A DNA stretch of 64,000 nt. It comes from Deferribacteres bacterium (GTDB taxonomy: Bacteria; Zhuqueibacterota; Zhuqueibacteria; Zhuqueibacterales; Geothermadaptataceae). How positions within the stretch are numbered: the stretch's first letter is position 1; each line of letters begins with the position of its first letter. Position numbers and translations under genes: made by a program. The DNA lies in NCBI GenBank assembly GCA_020633675.1, contig JACKDE010000006.1:192901-256900 (forward strand), given 5' to 3'. The notes beneath the pieces are model-generated. The model had not been told where the DNA came from, searched no databases, and saw nothing but the letters and a program-made list of their open reading frames with translations. Below, in pieces: positions 35,900-44,434 of the stretch.

Positions 35900-36388
35900 A
35901 TGGCCAAGAAGGAGACGCCGACCGGCGCTCAAGAATCAAAAAAGGCAGGAGATCAGATTACACTGTCGCGCCGAAAATTGATTAATATCTTGCTCGGCAG
36001 CGGCATCGCTACAACCTTTGGTGCTGTCCTGTTTCCCATTATCAATTTTCTCATCCCCCCACGTATCCGCGAAGCCGTCCAATCGAGTGTCGTTGCCGGC
36101 AAAGTTGGCGAACTGCAACCCAATAGCGGCAAAATCTTCAAGTTTGGCAGAAAACCCGGCATTCTGGTCATGAATCAGCAAGGCGAATATCGTGCTTTTT
36201 CAGCGGTCTGCACACACCTGGAGTGTACCGTGCAATACCGGTCCGACTTTAAGCATATCTGGTGCGCCTGTCACAATGGCCATTTCGATCTCGCAGGAAA
36301 AAACATATCCGGACCGCCCCCGCGTCCACTGGAAGCTTTTAAGGTCGACATCAAAGGCGAAGACATCATCGTTTCTAAAAATCTTTAA
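35900..36388 (+). CDS. Rieske [2Fe-2S] subunit of a cytochrome bc-type complex
   Basis: 162 aa. The N-terminus has SRRKLINILLGSG, a twin-arginine-like signal/anchor with one membrane helix (about 27-52). Box 1 is C104-T-H106-L-E-C109 and box 2 is C122-A-C124-H125. C104, H106, C122 and H125 would bind the cluster, and C109/C124 would form the usual disulfide. It accepts electrons from quinol and passes them to a cytochrome c. Ribosome site AAAGGGAGG. The cytochrome b gene starts 18 bases downstream, so the two are one unit. No cytochrome c1 or f gene is adjacent; the multihaem cytochromes nearby may take that role. Confidence 0.95.
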   Translation: MAKKETPTGAQESKKAGDQITLSRRKLINILLGSGIATTFGAVLFPIINFLIPPRIREAVQSSVVAGKVGELQPNSGKIFKFGRKPGILVMNQQGEYRAFSAVCTHLECTVQYRSDFKHIWCACHNGHFDLAGKNISGPPPRPLEAFKVDIKGEDIIVSKNL

Positions 36389-36406
36389 CAGAAACGGGGA
36401 AACTCC

Positions 36407-37543
36407 ATGCCAGAAAATCAAAAACAAAGCATTCACACGAAACAGGATGCCAGTGCGCAAGCCGGTGCCAGCCAAAAGGGCGTGATGGGTTGGGTGGAAG
36501 ATCGCTTCAATCTTGGCGGCATGAAATCTTTTATTACGCATAAACAGGTGCCACTGCATCGCCACAGCTTGTGGTACTACCTTGGGGGCATGACGCTTTT
36601 CTTTTTCGTAGTGCAAGTCACAACCGGCATTCTTTTGTTGTTTTATTACCGCCCATCTGCCGAGTCTGCTTTTGAAAGCGTTCAGTTTATTATGACGGAA
36701 GTGCGTTTTGGCTGGCTGATCCGTTCGATTCATAGTTGGTCTGCCAATTTAATGGTTGCGGGAGCTTTTCTGCATTTGTTTAGCGTCTTTTTTATGAAAG
36801 CCTATAGAAAACCGCGCGAAATGACTTGGGTCTCGGGTGTAATCATGCTCTTTCTCGCGATGGGATTCGGTTTTTCAGGGTATCTATTGCCGTGGAATGA
36901 ACTGGCATTTTTCGCAACAAAAGTCGGTACCGAGATTGTCGCAGTGGTGCCACTTGTCGGCAAGGCGCTGATGGAATTTTTGCGAGGAGGTGAAGATGTA
37001 ACCGGCGCAACCTTAACACGCTTTTTTGCTATCCATGTTGCGATTTTGCCTGCCATTTTTGTGAGCTTGCTTGGCTTTCACTTGATGGTTGTGCAGGTAC
37101 AGGGGATGAGTGTACCGCCAGGTGTGGAGAAAAAAGAAAAGTCGTTAAGATATATGCCATTTTTCCCCAATTTCCTGCTGCGCGATCTGTTGGGATGGAT
37201 TATCGCGCTTGGCTGTCTGGTAGCGATTGCTGCGTTGTTTCCATGGGAGCTTGGCGTAAAGGCAGATCCATTTGCATCTGCTCCGGCTGGTATCAAGCCT
37301 GAATGGTATTTTGTTTTTATGTTCCAAACTCTCAAGTACATCCCCGCTCGACTCTGGATTGTAGATGGCGAAATCGTCGGCGTGCTGGGCTTTGGTTTGA
37401 TTGCGGCTGCGGTGATTTTTGTGCCATTTATTCATAAAAAAACAGACCATCCGAAGACCAATCGCATTTTTAATCTTATCGGTGTGATAGCCATTATTTA
37501 TATCATCGTTATCAGTGCAATTTCATACATGAGTGTGGAATAG
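36407..37543 (+). CDS. Cytochrome b (b6/subunit IV fused) of a quinol oxidising complex
   Basis: 378 aa. A 45-residue polar lead is followed by the b-type membrane core. Haem ligand pairs are H109/H123 and H210/H225; the 14-residue spacing of the second pair is of b6 type. The Qo-site PEWY motif is present (IKPEWYFVFMFQTLKYIP), and the C-terminal part adds the helices of subunit IV. With the Rieske protein it should oxidise menaquinol and pump protons while feeding periplasmic cytochromes. The absence of c1/f and the nearby multihaem genes suggest an alternative-type complex wired to the cytochromes encoded downstream. Confidence 0.94.
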   Translation: MPENQKQSIHTKQDASAQAGASQKGVMGWVEDRFNLGGMKSFITHKQVPLHRHSLWYYLGGMTLFFFVVQVTTGILLLFYYRPSAESAFESVQFIMTEVRFGWLIRSIHSWSANLMVAGAFLHLFSVFFMKAYRKPREMTWVSGVIMLFLAMGFGFSGYLLPWNELAFFATKVGTEIVAVVPLVGKALMEFLRGGEDVTGATLTRFFAIHVAILPAIFVSLLGFHLMVVQVQGMSVPPGVEKKEKSLRYMPFFPNFLLRDLLGWIIALGCLVAIAALFPWELGVKADPFASAPAGIKPEWYFVFMFQTLKYIPARLWIVDGEIVGVLGFGLIAAAVIFVPFIHKKTDHPKTNRIFNLIGVIAIIYIIVISAISYMSVE

Positions 37544-37659
37544 TGAAGGATTTAATGAGTCGCAAGGTAAATCGCGCTCGTCACTTGATGCGAGGCTGTG
37601 ATTTGCTGGTTTGCGCGAGGAGAGAACCGAGAAACAACCATTAAGCAAGGGAGGGGATT

Positions 37660-39321
37660 ATGGCATCCCCGACTGGTAAATCAGCGGTCGACTTGCAGGA
37701 AATGCAGGATCTGCTGCACGCATTGGAAATGAGAATTGGAAAAATCGAGGAACACCTCGAAATCGAAGAAGGTCTTGATTCCGAATCAGGCTCGATTAGG
37801 CAGTACCGCAAAGAAGCTGATGCTGCAGATGCCGAAGAAGAAGATGGCATCGAATTCAAGATCGGTCAATTTGGGCTCGCCTGGCTGGGTAGCATTGTCA
37901 TTCTCATCGGCATCGCCTTCTCGATGACCTATACCTACAGTAAAGGTTATTCCGTGTTGCCGAGTCTGCTTGGCTATTTAGCAGCAGCCGGATTTTGGCT
38001 GGTTGCGCACCGCTGGCGCGAATCTTTGCCACATTTGTCAAAAATGCTGAAACTTGTCAGCTTTCTATTGCTCTACTATACCAGCCTCCGACTGCATTAT
38101 TTTGCAGAAGTACCGCTGATTGGCAGCAAGTTGATTTCGACGCTGCTGATCGTTGCTGTAATCATTGTCCAGATCTATTTCGCAATGCGGGAGCAATCGG
38201 AATTGCTGACAGGATTTGCGTTGCTAACCGGATTCACCACCGCACTTTTCATCGATAGCACGCACATAACGCTGCCTTTCATCGTAACCTGTTCAGGTAT
38301 TTCTGTGATTCTGTTCATGCAGCGCAGTTGGGCACGACAGATGATTGCGACATTGGTGCTGGCATACGCAGGATTGCTGTTGTGGCTGCTCAACAATCCG
38401 CTGATGGGACATCCTTTGCAGGCTGTATCTTCCCATCAATATAATTTTGTCTATTTGTTTGCTATTGCAGCGCTCTACTCCTTGCCGACCATTCGAACCT
38501 ATAAGACAGCACACCTGAGCTCAACAGTGGTTGCTCTGACCTTGTTGAATGGTGGCGGCTTTTCGGTGCTCGGTTTGATTGAAGTCGTGGCTTTTTTCCA
38601 GAACAACTTTGTCTGGGTTTCGTTGGCGGTCGCATTGTTCTTTCTCGGCTTTTCAATGCTGCAATGGCAGCGGACGCACAGACAATTTGAACCTGCTTTT
38701 TATGCTTGTTTTGGTTTCATGGCCTTGACGATCGCTGTGTTTGGCTATACCAAAATCCCCTTTGCCTATTTCTGGCTTTCGCTGCAGAGCTTGCTAGTGG
38801 TTTCAATGGCACTTTGGTATCGATCAAAAATCATCGTTGTGGTCAATACCTTTATCTATGCGAGTATTCTGCTGGCGTATCTGGTGACGTCACCGTCAGT
38901 GGATATGGTGAACCTGAGCCTTGCGCTGACAGCGCTTGCCAGTGCGCGCGTCATGAATTGGAAAAAGGAACGCTTGACACTGCGTACCGAGATGCTCCGC
39001 AATATCTATCTCGTTTCGGCGTTCTTTGTGGTCCTGTATGGCTTGCACCGTGCTGTGCCGCAGGAATATGTCACGGTTTCCTGGACCTTGGCTGCAATCG
39101 TTTATTTTGCCTTGAGTTTGTTGCTTTCGAGCATCAAATATCGCTACATGGCGATTTTAACCATTATTGCTGCTGTCATTTATCTCTTCGTGGTCGATTT
39201 GGCGCGCCTTGAGGCGGGTTATCGCGTGATCGCTTTTATTTCGCTGGGATTGATTCTGTTAGCTGTTTCGCTGTTTTATACCAAATTTCGTCATCGTCTT
39301 AAAAGGCGCCAACTAAAATAG
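37660..39321 (+). CDS. DUF2339-like polytopic membrane protein
   Basis: 553 aa. The first 55 residues form a soluble coiled coil (LQEMQDLLHALEMRIGKIEE) and an acidic linker. From about residue 65 onward there are many membrane helices in close succession (AWLGSIVILIGIAFSMTYTY is the first), ending in a basic tail. This layout fits the DUF2339 family of predicted membrane proteins, whose role is unknown. Strong ribosome site (AGGGAGGGG before ATG). It sits between the Rieske/cytochrome b pair and a membrane-anchored cytochrome on the same strand. A link to the electron-transfer complex is possible but inferred only from position. Confidence 0.75.
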   Translation: MASPTGKSAVDLQEMQDLLHALEMRIGKIEEHLEIEEGLDSESGSIRQYRKEADAADAEEEDGIEFKIGQFGLAWLGSIVILIGIAFSMTYTYSKGYSVLPSLLGYLAAAGFWLVAHRWRESLPHLSKMLKLVSFLLLYYTSLRLHYFAEVPLIGSKLISTLLIVAVIIVQIYFAMREQSELLTGFALLTGFTTALFIDSTHITLPFIVTCSGISVILFMQRSWARQMIATLVLAYAGLLLWLLNNPLMGHPLQAVSSHQYNFVYLFAIAALYSLPTIRTYKTAHLSSTVVALTLLNGGGFSVLGLIEVVAFFQNNFVWVSLAVALFFLGFSMLQWQRTHRQFEPAFYACFGFMALTIAVFGYTKIPFAYFWLSLQSLLVVSMALWYRSKIIVVVNTFIYASILLAYLVTSPSVDMVNLSLALTALASARVMNWKKERLTLRTEMLRNIYLVSAFFVVLYGLHRAVPQEYVTVSWTLAAIVYFALSLLLSSIKYRYMAILTIIAAVIYLFVVDLARLEAGYRVIAFISLGLILLAVSLFYTKFRHRLKRRQLK

Positions 39322-39344
39322 AGCAAAATTTTAAAGGCTAAAGA

Positions 39345-40640
39345 ATGGGCAATCTTATGAAAAAGAACATTATCGCTATGCTTTGTTCGGTCAGCGTTAT
39401 GTACATTTCGGCTCAAACGAACGCACTCGCCCAGGATGCCACATCAGAGTCGCCAAATAGTTGTATATGGTGTCATCAGGAGATCGGCGATGAGCTTGCT
39501 GAACCCATCGTCGCAATGGAACACGATGCACATGCCAGCAAAGGGCTTTCCTGCGTCGATTGTCATGGCGGTGATCCCACCGCTGGATTCGATGAAGATG
39601 AAACAGCGGCAATGAATCCGGCAAAAGGCTACATTGGCGTGCCGTCGCGCAAAGAGATTCCGCAATTTTGTGCACGCTGCCATAGCGATCCGAACTACAT
39701 GCGCAAATACAATCCGCGCGTTTCGACCGATCAATATGATCGCTACAAAACAAGCATTCATGGCCAAAAGCTTGCTCAAGGCGATTCCAAAGTCGCCACA
39801 TGCGTCGATTGTCATGGAGCACATGGCGTCTTCGAAGTGAACGATCCGCGCGCAAAGGTTTTTGCTATCAATATTCCACAGACCTGTGGTAACTGCCACT
39901 CGGACAGCGATTATATGGATGGCTATGGTATTTCAACTCGTCAGGTGGATGATTTCAAAAAGGGTGTACATGGTATCGCCCTGCTCGAAAAAGGTGATCA
40001 GGCTGCTCCCGCCTGCAACGATTGCCATGGCAACCATGGCGCGGTACCACCTGGTGTGCCGTCGATTGGATTCGTGTGTGGCCAGTGCCATTTGAATAAC
40101 AGTGAGCTCTTCCGCAGCAGCCCGCATATGCAAGCCTTCGCAGAAGAAGAGCTTCCGGAATGCGAAACCTGTCACAGCAATCATGACATCGAACCGCCAA
40201 CCGACTCGATGATCGGTATTGGTGATGAAAGTATGTGCATCGATTGTCACTCGGAAGGCAGCACCGGTTTTGAAGTCGCAGAAATATTGCATGCAAAAAT
40301 CGACACGCTCAAACAAAACATCGTAGAAGCTGATAGCCTGGTTGCTGTCGCAAGCCGGGCCGGTATGGAAGTCAGCGAAGCTGTATTTAGCCTTAGCGAT
40401 GCCAATCAGTCACTGATTAAATCCCGCACCATGGCGCATGCGCTCTCAGTCGAAAGGCTGGATGAAGTGACAAAGGAGGGTAACACGCAAGCAAATTCGG
40501 CGCTTTCAATTGGAATTGCAGCGCTGGATGAATTGCAATTCCGTCGCAAAGGCCTGGCATTATCGCTTGTTTTTATCTTTGTCTTAGCTGTAGGAGTTTA
40601 CATGAAAATCCGCGAGGTCGATAAGAGAATGGATGTATAA
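39345..40640 (+). CDS. Nonahaem cytochrome c with C-terminal membrane anchor
   Basis: 431 aa. Signal peptide (about 5-30, ending TNALAQ), nine CxxCH sites (CIWCH, CVDCH, CARCH, CVDCH, CGNCH, CNDCH, CGQCH, CETCH, CIDCH), a helical region at about 310-400 without haems, and one membrane helix at the C-terminus (LALSLVFIFVLAVGVYM). It is thus held in the inner membrane with its haems in the periplasm, well placed to take electrons from the Rieske/cytochrome b complex encoded just upstream. An ATG four codons later (MKKNII) is an alternative start. Precise family not assigned; the general shape resembles membrane-anchored quinol-to-cytochrome relays. Confidence 0.9.
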   Translation: MGNLMKKNIIAMLCSVSVMYISAQTNALAQDATSESPNSCIWCHQEIGDELAEPIVAMEHDAHASKGLSCVDCHGGDPTAGFDEDETAAMNPAKGYIGVPSRKEIPQFCARCHSDPNYMRKYNPRVSTDQYDRYKTSIHGQKLAQGDSKVATCVDCHGAHGVFEVNDPRAKVFAINIPQTCGNCHSDSDYMDGYGISTRQVDDFKKGVHGIALLEKGDQAAPACNDCHGNHGAVPPGVPSIGFVCGQCHLNNSELFRSSPHMQAFAEEELPECETCHSNHDIEPPTDSMIGIGDESMCIDCHSEGSTGFEVAEILHAKIDTLKQNIVEADSLVAVASRAGMEVSEAVFSLSDANQSLIKSRTMAHALSVERLDEVTKEGNTQANSALSIGIAALDELQFRRKGLALSLVFIFVLAVGVYMKIREVDKRMDV

Positions 40641-40737
40641 AAAATTATAAAAACAGTTCAATTCTGGTCATTTTCATATTGGATTTTACCGAATAATTCC
40701 ACACTTTTCACAACATCAAATCATTTCGGATTAACAG

Positions 40738-42039
40738 ATGAAGAAGGCAAAAGATATGCGGCATCCGACTATTCGAGCGTCAATCTTTTTGTTGATGATG
40801 GCGGCTTCTACAGCAGGAGCGCAAACGTTTTCCGGCAGATTGACCAGTTCGTTTTACACCTTCGAGCGTAGTGACACAATAGGTGTTTCTTCCACGCACG
40901 CACGAGGGTACCAGGCATTCCAGTTTGATCTGAAAAATCGCAATTTCATGCTCCGCACTTTCGGACAATTAGAAAACGATCTCAGCACACAGCTTGCTGG
41001 GGACGGCAAAGTGCGAATGTACAACCTGTATCTGCAATGGCGGGACACTCAGCGCCGTGCAGAAGTCAGTGTCGGTCGGCAGTCGATTTACAGCGGTGTT
41101 GCTGTTGGTACGATCGATGGTGCTCAATTGAAATACAAAGTGAAGTCCTGGCTGCGCCTAAAGGCGTTTGGCGGAGGATTGTTGCCAGCAAATCAGCGTT
41201 TGAAATTAGTCGACGATGTCAGCGATAATTTCATGGCTGGTGGTCAAGCATTGATTTTTCCGACCAATGACTTGAAAATTGGTGTCAGCTATTTCAATAA
41301 AAAGCAAACACGCGCCAGTTATCGAGCCATACGCGCTGATTCCGTTGGCAATGTTTTCGAGCAGCTTATCGAGCCGGACAATCAAGCCTATCAATTTGCT
41401 TCGCTGGATGCCCGCTGGGCACCGAAGGGCGAAACCAGTCTTTATACCCGCTCAGATTTTGATGTTTACAGCAAAAAATTCACCCGCGCGGAGTTCTCTG
41501 CACGTACTGCCGTGACCACCAAGCTATCCGTCAACGCAGCTTACACGTTCCGCTCACCTCGACTTCCCAGAAATTCTATTTTCAGCTTGTTTAATGTTGA
41601 AAACAACCATGAACTGGAAGGTGGACTGTATTACCGTGCTCAGAAAAATATCGGTGTCTATGGGAATTTTGCTGGCATCTTCTATGATCAGGAAAACTCA
41701 CTGCGTGGTTCTGTCGGTGTCGATTTGGGTTATGGCGGCATCAGTTATGTTGTTCGCGGCGGCTATGCCGGCAGCCTGAATGGTGTGAATGGCTCGTTTT
41801 ACTACCCGATGTACAGTGGTAAACTGATGCCAAATGTGATGCTCTCCTGGGCTTCGTATAAGCTGGATACGGATGCATCTGAAACCGAATCTTTACTCTC
41901 TGGCGCGTTTGGTCTGATGGTTCGTCCGCACAAGTTGGTTACAATCGATGGACAAGTGCAAGTGCTGAACAATCGCTACTACTCCAACGATGTGCGTTTT
42001 TTAATGCGATTGCAATATGTTTTCTTCTCGAGAATTTAG
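40738..42039 (+). CDS. Outer-membrane beta-barrel protein, possible cytochrome-partner porin
   Basis: 433 aa. Signal peptide (IFLLMMAASTAGAQ), then about 400 residues of alternating amphipathic strands with aromatic girdles (RAEVSVGRQSIYSGVAVG, LKAFGGGLLPANQRL, GGISYVVRGGYAGSLNG) and a final strand RFLMRLQYVFFSRI ending in aromatic/hydrophobic residues, as in outer-membrane barrels. ATG at 40756 with AAGG upstream is an alternative start. Located between anchored, soluble and lipoprotein multihaem cytochromes, it could be the porin of a porin-cytochrome conduit, but I see no similarity to MtrB that I could claim. Barrel topology is inferred from residue pattern. Confidence 0.75.
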   Translation: MKKAKDMRHPTIRASIFLLMMAASTAGAQTFSGRLTSSFYTFERSDTIGVSSTHARGYQAFQFDLKNRNFMLRTFGQLENDLSTQLAGDGKVRMYNLYLQWRDTQRRAEVSVGRQSIYSGVAVGTIDGAQLKYKVKSWLRLKAFGGGLLPANQRLKLVDDVSDNFMAGGQALIFPTNDLKIGVSYFNKKQTRASYRAIRADSVGNVFEQLIEPDNQAYQFASLDARWAPKGETSLYTRSDFDVYSKKFTRAEFSARTAVTTKLSVNAAYTFRSPRLPRNSIFSLFNVENNHELEGGLYYRAQKNIGVYGNFAGIFYDQENSLRGSVGVDLGYGGISYVVRGGYAGSLNGVNGSFYYPMYSGKLMPNVMLSWASYKLDTDASETESLLSGAFGLMVRPHKLVTIDGQVQVLNNRYYSNDVRFLMRLQYVFFSRI

Positions 42040-42111
42040 CCTGTCGAAACAGGTTCGCAACTGTTGAAAATTAAAAGTTTAAATTCGAATGTAACCTTTG
42101 GTTCGGGAATT

Positions 42112-43311
42112 ATGACAAAAAGAACAATAGCTTTTGCCATCGCCGGCTTGATCACGATGTCGGCAATCATTGCCATCGGCAATTCTGAAGAGCCGACATC
42201 GTGGGATGATCCTGTTGAGCAATGGAATTTGATCAAGTTTTCGCATAAATTACATGTCGCTGAAATGGAAATTGAGTGTGGTGACTGCCATACCAGTACT
42301 GCCGAAAGTGTCGTCTCCAGCGACTTTTTGTTGCCACAGAAGGAACAGTGTGCGGAGTGCCACGATGTTGAAGATGAGATGAACTGTACGATGTGCCACG
42401 CAGATGCAAATCGAATGGAAAAATTTGCGCGGACGGAACGAGAAGTCATTTTTAATCACAAAGCACATATCGAGCAGGAAGTAGATTGCGCGCAGTGCCA
42501 TGCCGGTGTTGAAAACGCGGTCGCTGCGTCAACAGAGTACCTGCCGGCAATGGCAACCTGTAATACATGCCATGACGGCATAGAAAATGACAACACCTGT
42601 TCAACTTGCCACTCAATGGTCGAAACCTTGATGCCAGCATCTCATGAGCAAATAGATTGGGTAAAGGAGCACAAACGTGTCGTCAGGGTAGGAGGGATGT
42701 CCAACGATTGCTCTGTATGCCATGAAGATAATTTTTGCCAAACTTGCCACACAGATGCAAGCGTGCAGTTCACAAGTGGCGCTATGGTGCGGCCTGTGCC
42801 TGAAAACCGACCCAGTCCATCCGGCGCGAATACGCTTGTCAAACAGTCGGTGCATGGTTTTAACTATATTTTTATGCATGCAGCAGATTTTCGCAGCAAG
42901 CGTTCGGATTGCTATTCCTGCCATAGTCAGGAGTCATTTTGCAATGAGTGTCATCAAAACAACCAGGATGCTGGATTTGCATCGCCGGTCCCACTGTCTC
43001 ACAGCGCTCTCGACTTTGTTCGAATCGGTGTTGGCAGTGGCGGCGGTCAGCATGCCAAACTTGCGCGGACAGATATTGAATCCTGCGCGGCATGTCACGA
43101 TATTGAAGGCAGAGATCCTTCCTGTATTACCTGTCATGTGGATCGTACACCTGGAAAGGGCAACGATCCGCAAACGCATAGTCCGAGTTTTATGAGCGGC
43201 GAGCGAGGCGACTGGCACGACAATTCCGCATCACTTTGCTTTAATTGCCATACCAACAGCCAGAGGTCGGGAATCGGTTTCTGTGGATATTGCCATCAGG
43301 GAGTGAATTGA
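42112..43311 (+). CDS. Cytochrome c with fourteen CxxCH haem sites
   Basis: 399 aa from ATG 42112 (MTKRTIAFAIAGLITMSA); a TTG at 42064 in the same frame is less likely. An N-terminal signal/anchor is followed by 14 CxxCH motifs (CGDCH, CAECH, CTMCH, CAQCH, CNTCH, CSTCH, CSVCH, CQTCH, CYSCH, CNECH, CAACH, CITCH, CFNCH, CGYCH), one per about 27 residues. Such density gives a closely packed haem wire. No cleavage site is obvious, so it may be anchored or released in the periplasm. One base separates its stop from the next cytochrome, so the two are co-translated. Likely a periplasmic relay between inner-membrane donors and the outer-membrane barrel. Confidence 0.9.
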   Translation: MTKRTIAFAIAGLITMSAIIAIGNSEEPTSWDDPVEQWNLIKFSHKLHVAEMEIECGDCHTSTAESVVSSDFLLPQKEQCAECHDVEDEMNCTMCHADANRMEKFARTEREVIFNHKAHIEQEVDCAQCHAGVENAVAASTEYLPAMATCNTCHDGIENDNTCSTCHSMVETLMPASHEQIDWVKEHKRVVRVGGMSNDCSVCHEDNFCQTCHTDASVQFTSGAMVRPVPENRPSPSGANTLVKQSVHGFNYIFMHAADFRSKRSDCYSCHSQESFCNECHQNNQDAGFASPVPLSHSALDFVRIGVGSGGGQHAKLARTDIESCAACHDIEGRDPSCITCHVDRTPGKGNDPQTHSPSFMSGERGDWHDNSASLCFNCHTNSQRSGIGFCGYCHQGVN

Positions 43312-43312
43312 G

Positions 43313-44365
43313 ATGAAAAGCTATTCAACGATAATGATATTTTTAATAGTCGGAAGCCTGGCGTTGTCTTCGTGCAGTGATCCGAAAGATCCGCCATTGG
43401 GCGTATCTTCTTCAGTAAGCGTCCACCCGGCAGCCTGGATTCAAAAAAGCTCGAGTGAATTTCATGGCGCAGCCCTGGAGTCAAGCAATTACGATGCAGC
43501 ATCGTGCCAGCAGTGCCATGGCAACAATTATGATGGTGGGCTGGTTGATGTTTCATGCTACACCTGCCATTCCAATTTTCCACATCCTGCTGGCTGGACC
43601 GGGCTTGGCGATGCTTCACACAGCAAATATATTCAAGCAAATAATTACGACTTCCGTTCATGCAAATCCTGTCATGGCGAAGACTATAGCGCTGTCAAAG
43701 TTGATAATTCATGCCGTACATGCCATACAAATGAGGCTGGCCCTGAAGCATGCAACACATGTCATGGCGTCTTTGCCGCAGCAGATGAGCTTGGCAATGC
43801 AGTACCGCCAGCGGGTTTGAACAATGAAACGGATCCGTCAGATCCGGCAATTGGTGCGCATCAGCCACACATCGCGTTTTTCGGCTCGGCAGAAGCGGCG
43901 TGTCAGGAGTGCCATATCGTGCCGGCAACCATGACAGATATTGGCCACATCGATGGTGATGGGCAGGCTGAAGCCGTTTTTAACGGCCCGCTTGGCTCGA
44001 CGGTTTCGGAAAACGGTGCGCGCCAGCCTTCGCAAACGGGCGCATATTCGGGGCAAACATTGACCTGCGAAAACACCTATTGTCATGGCAATTGGGGCTT
44101 GCTAAAGAGCTCATCGAGCAACGATTTCATTTATGCTGCTGATAAAATTGAAGGTAATAACGCTTCACCAAACTGGACTGATCCCAATGCGGCAGCGTGC
44201 GGCACGTGCCACGATCTGCCACCAAAAGGACACACGCCTTTTGGCGTTCAGGCATGCTCAAATTGCCATAGCTCCGTTATCGACCGTGCCGGCAATATCA
44301 TCGATGCAAGCAAGCATGTTAATGGTAAGATTAATGTGTTTGGACAAGAAGTCCCGATGTTTTAA
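43313..44365 (+). CDS. Nonahaem lipoprotein cytochrome with a CX4CH site
   Basis: 350 aa. Lipoprotein signal with lipobox L-S-S-C (about 18-21). Eight CxxCH motifs (CQQCH, CYTCH, CKSCH, CRTCH, CNTCH, CQECH, CGTCH, CSNCH) plus one CX4CH, CENTYCHGNW at about residue 246. The CX4CH/CxxCH pairing with SGQTLTCENTYCHG is the pattern of a domain common in Geobacter-type surface cytochromes. The lipid anchor implies an outer-membrane, probably surface, location. Starts one base after the 14-haem gene. It could be the terminal element of the electron conduit. Confidence 0.9.
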   Translation: MKSYSTIMIFLIVGSLALSSCSDPKDPPLGVSSSVSVHPAAWIQKSSSEFHGAALESSNYDAASCQQCHGNNYDGGLVDVSCYTCHSNFPHPAGWTGLGDASHSKYIQANNYDFRSCKSCHGEDYSAVKVDNSCRTCHTNEAGPEACNTCHGVFAAADELGNAVPPAGLNNETDPSDPAIGAHQPHIAFFGSAEAACQECHIVPATMTDIGHIDGDGQAEAVFNGPLGSTVSENGARQPSQTGAYSGQTLTCENTYCHGNWGLLKSSSSNDFIYAADKIEGNNASPNWTDPNAAACGTCHDLPPKGHTPFGVQACSNCHSSVIDRAGNIIDASKHVNGKINVFGQEVPMF

Positions 44366-44434
44366 TGAGCTACGCAGAAAAAAGCGAAAAATACGAATAG
44401 CGCTTCACTGAAAGTGCACTAATTTTTCTTCAAT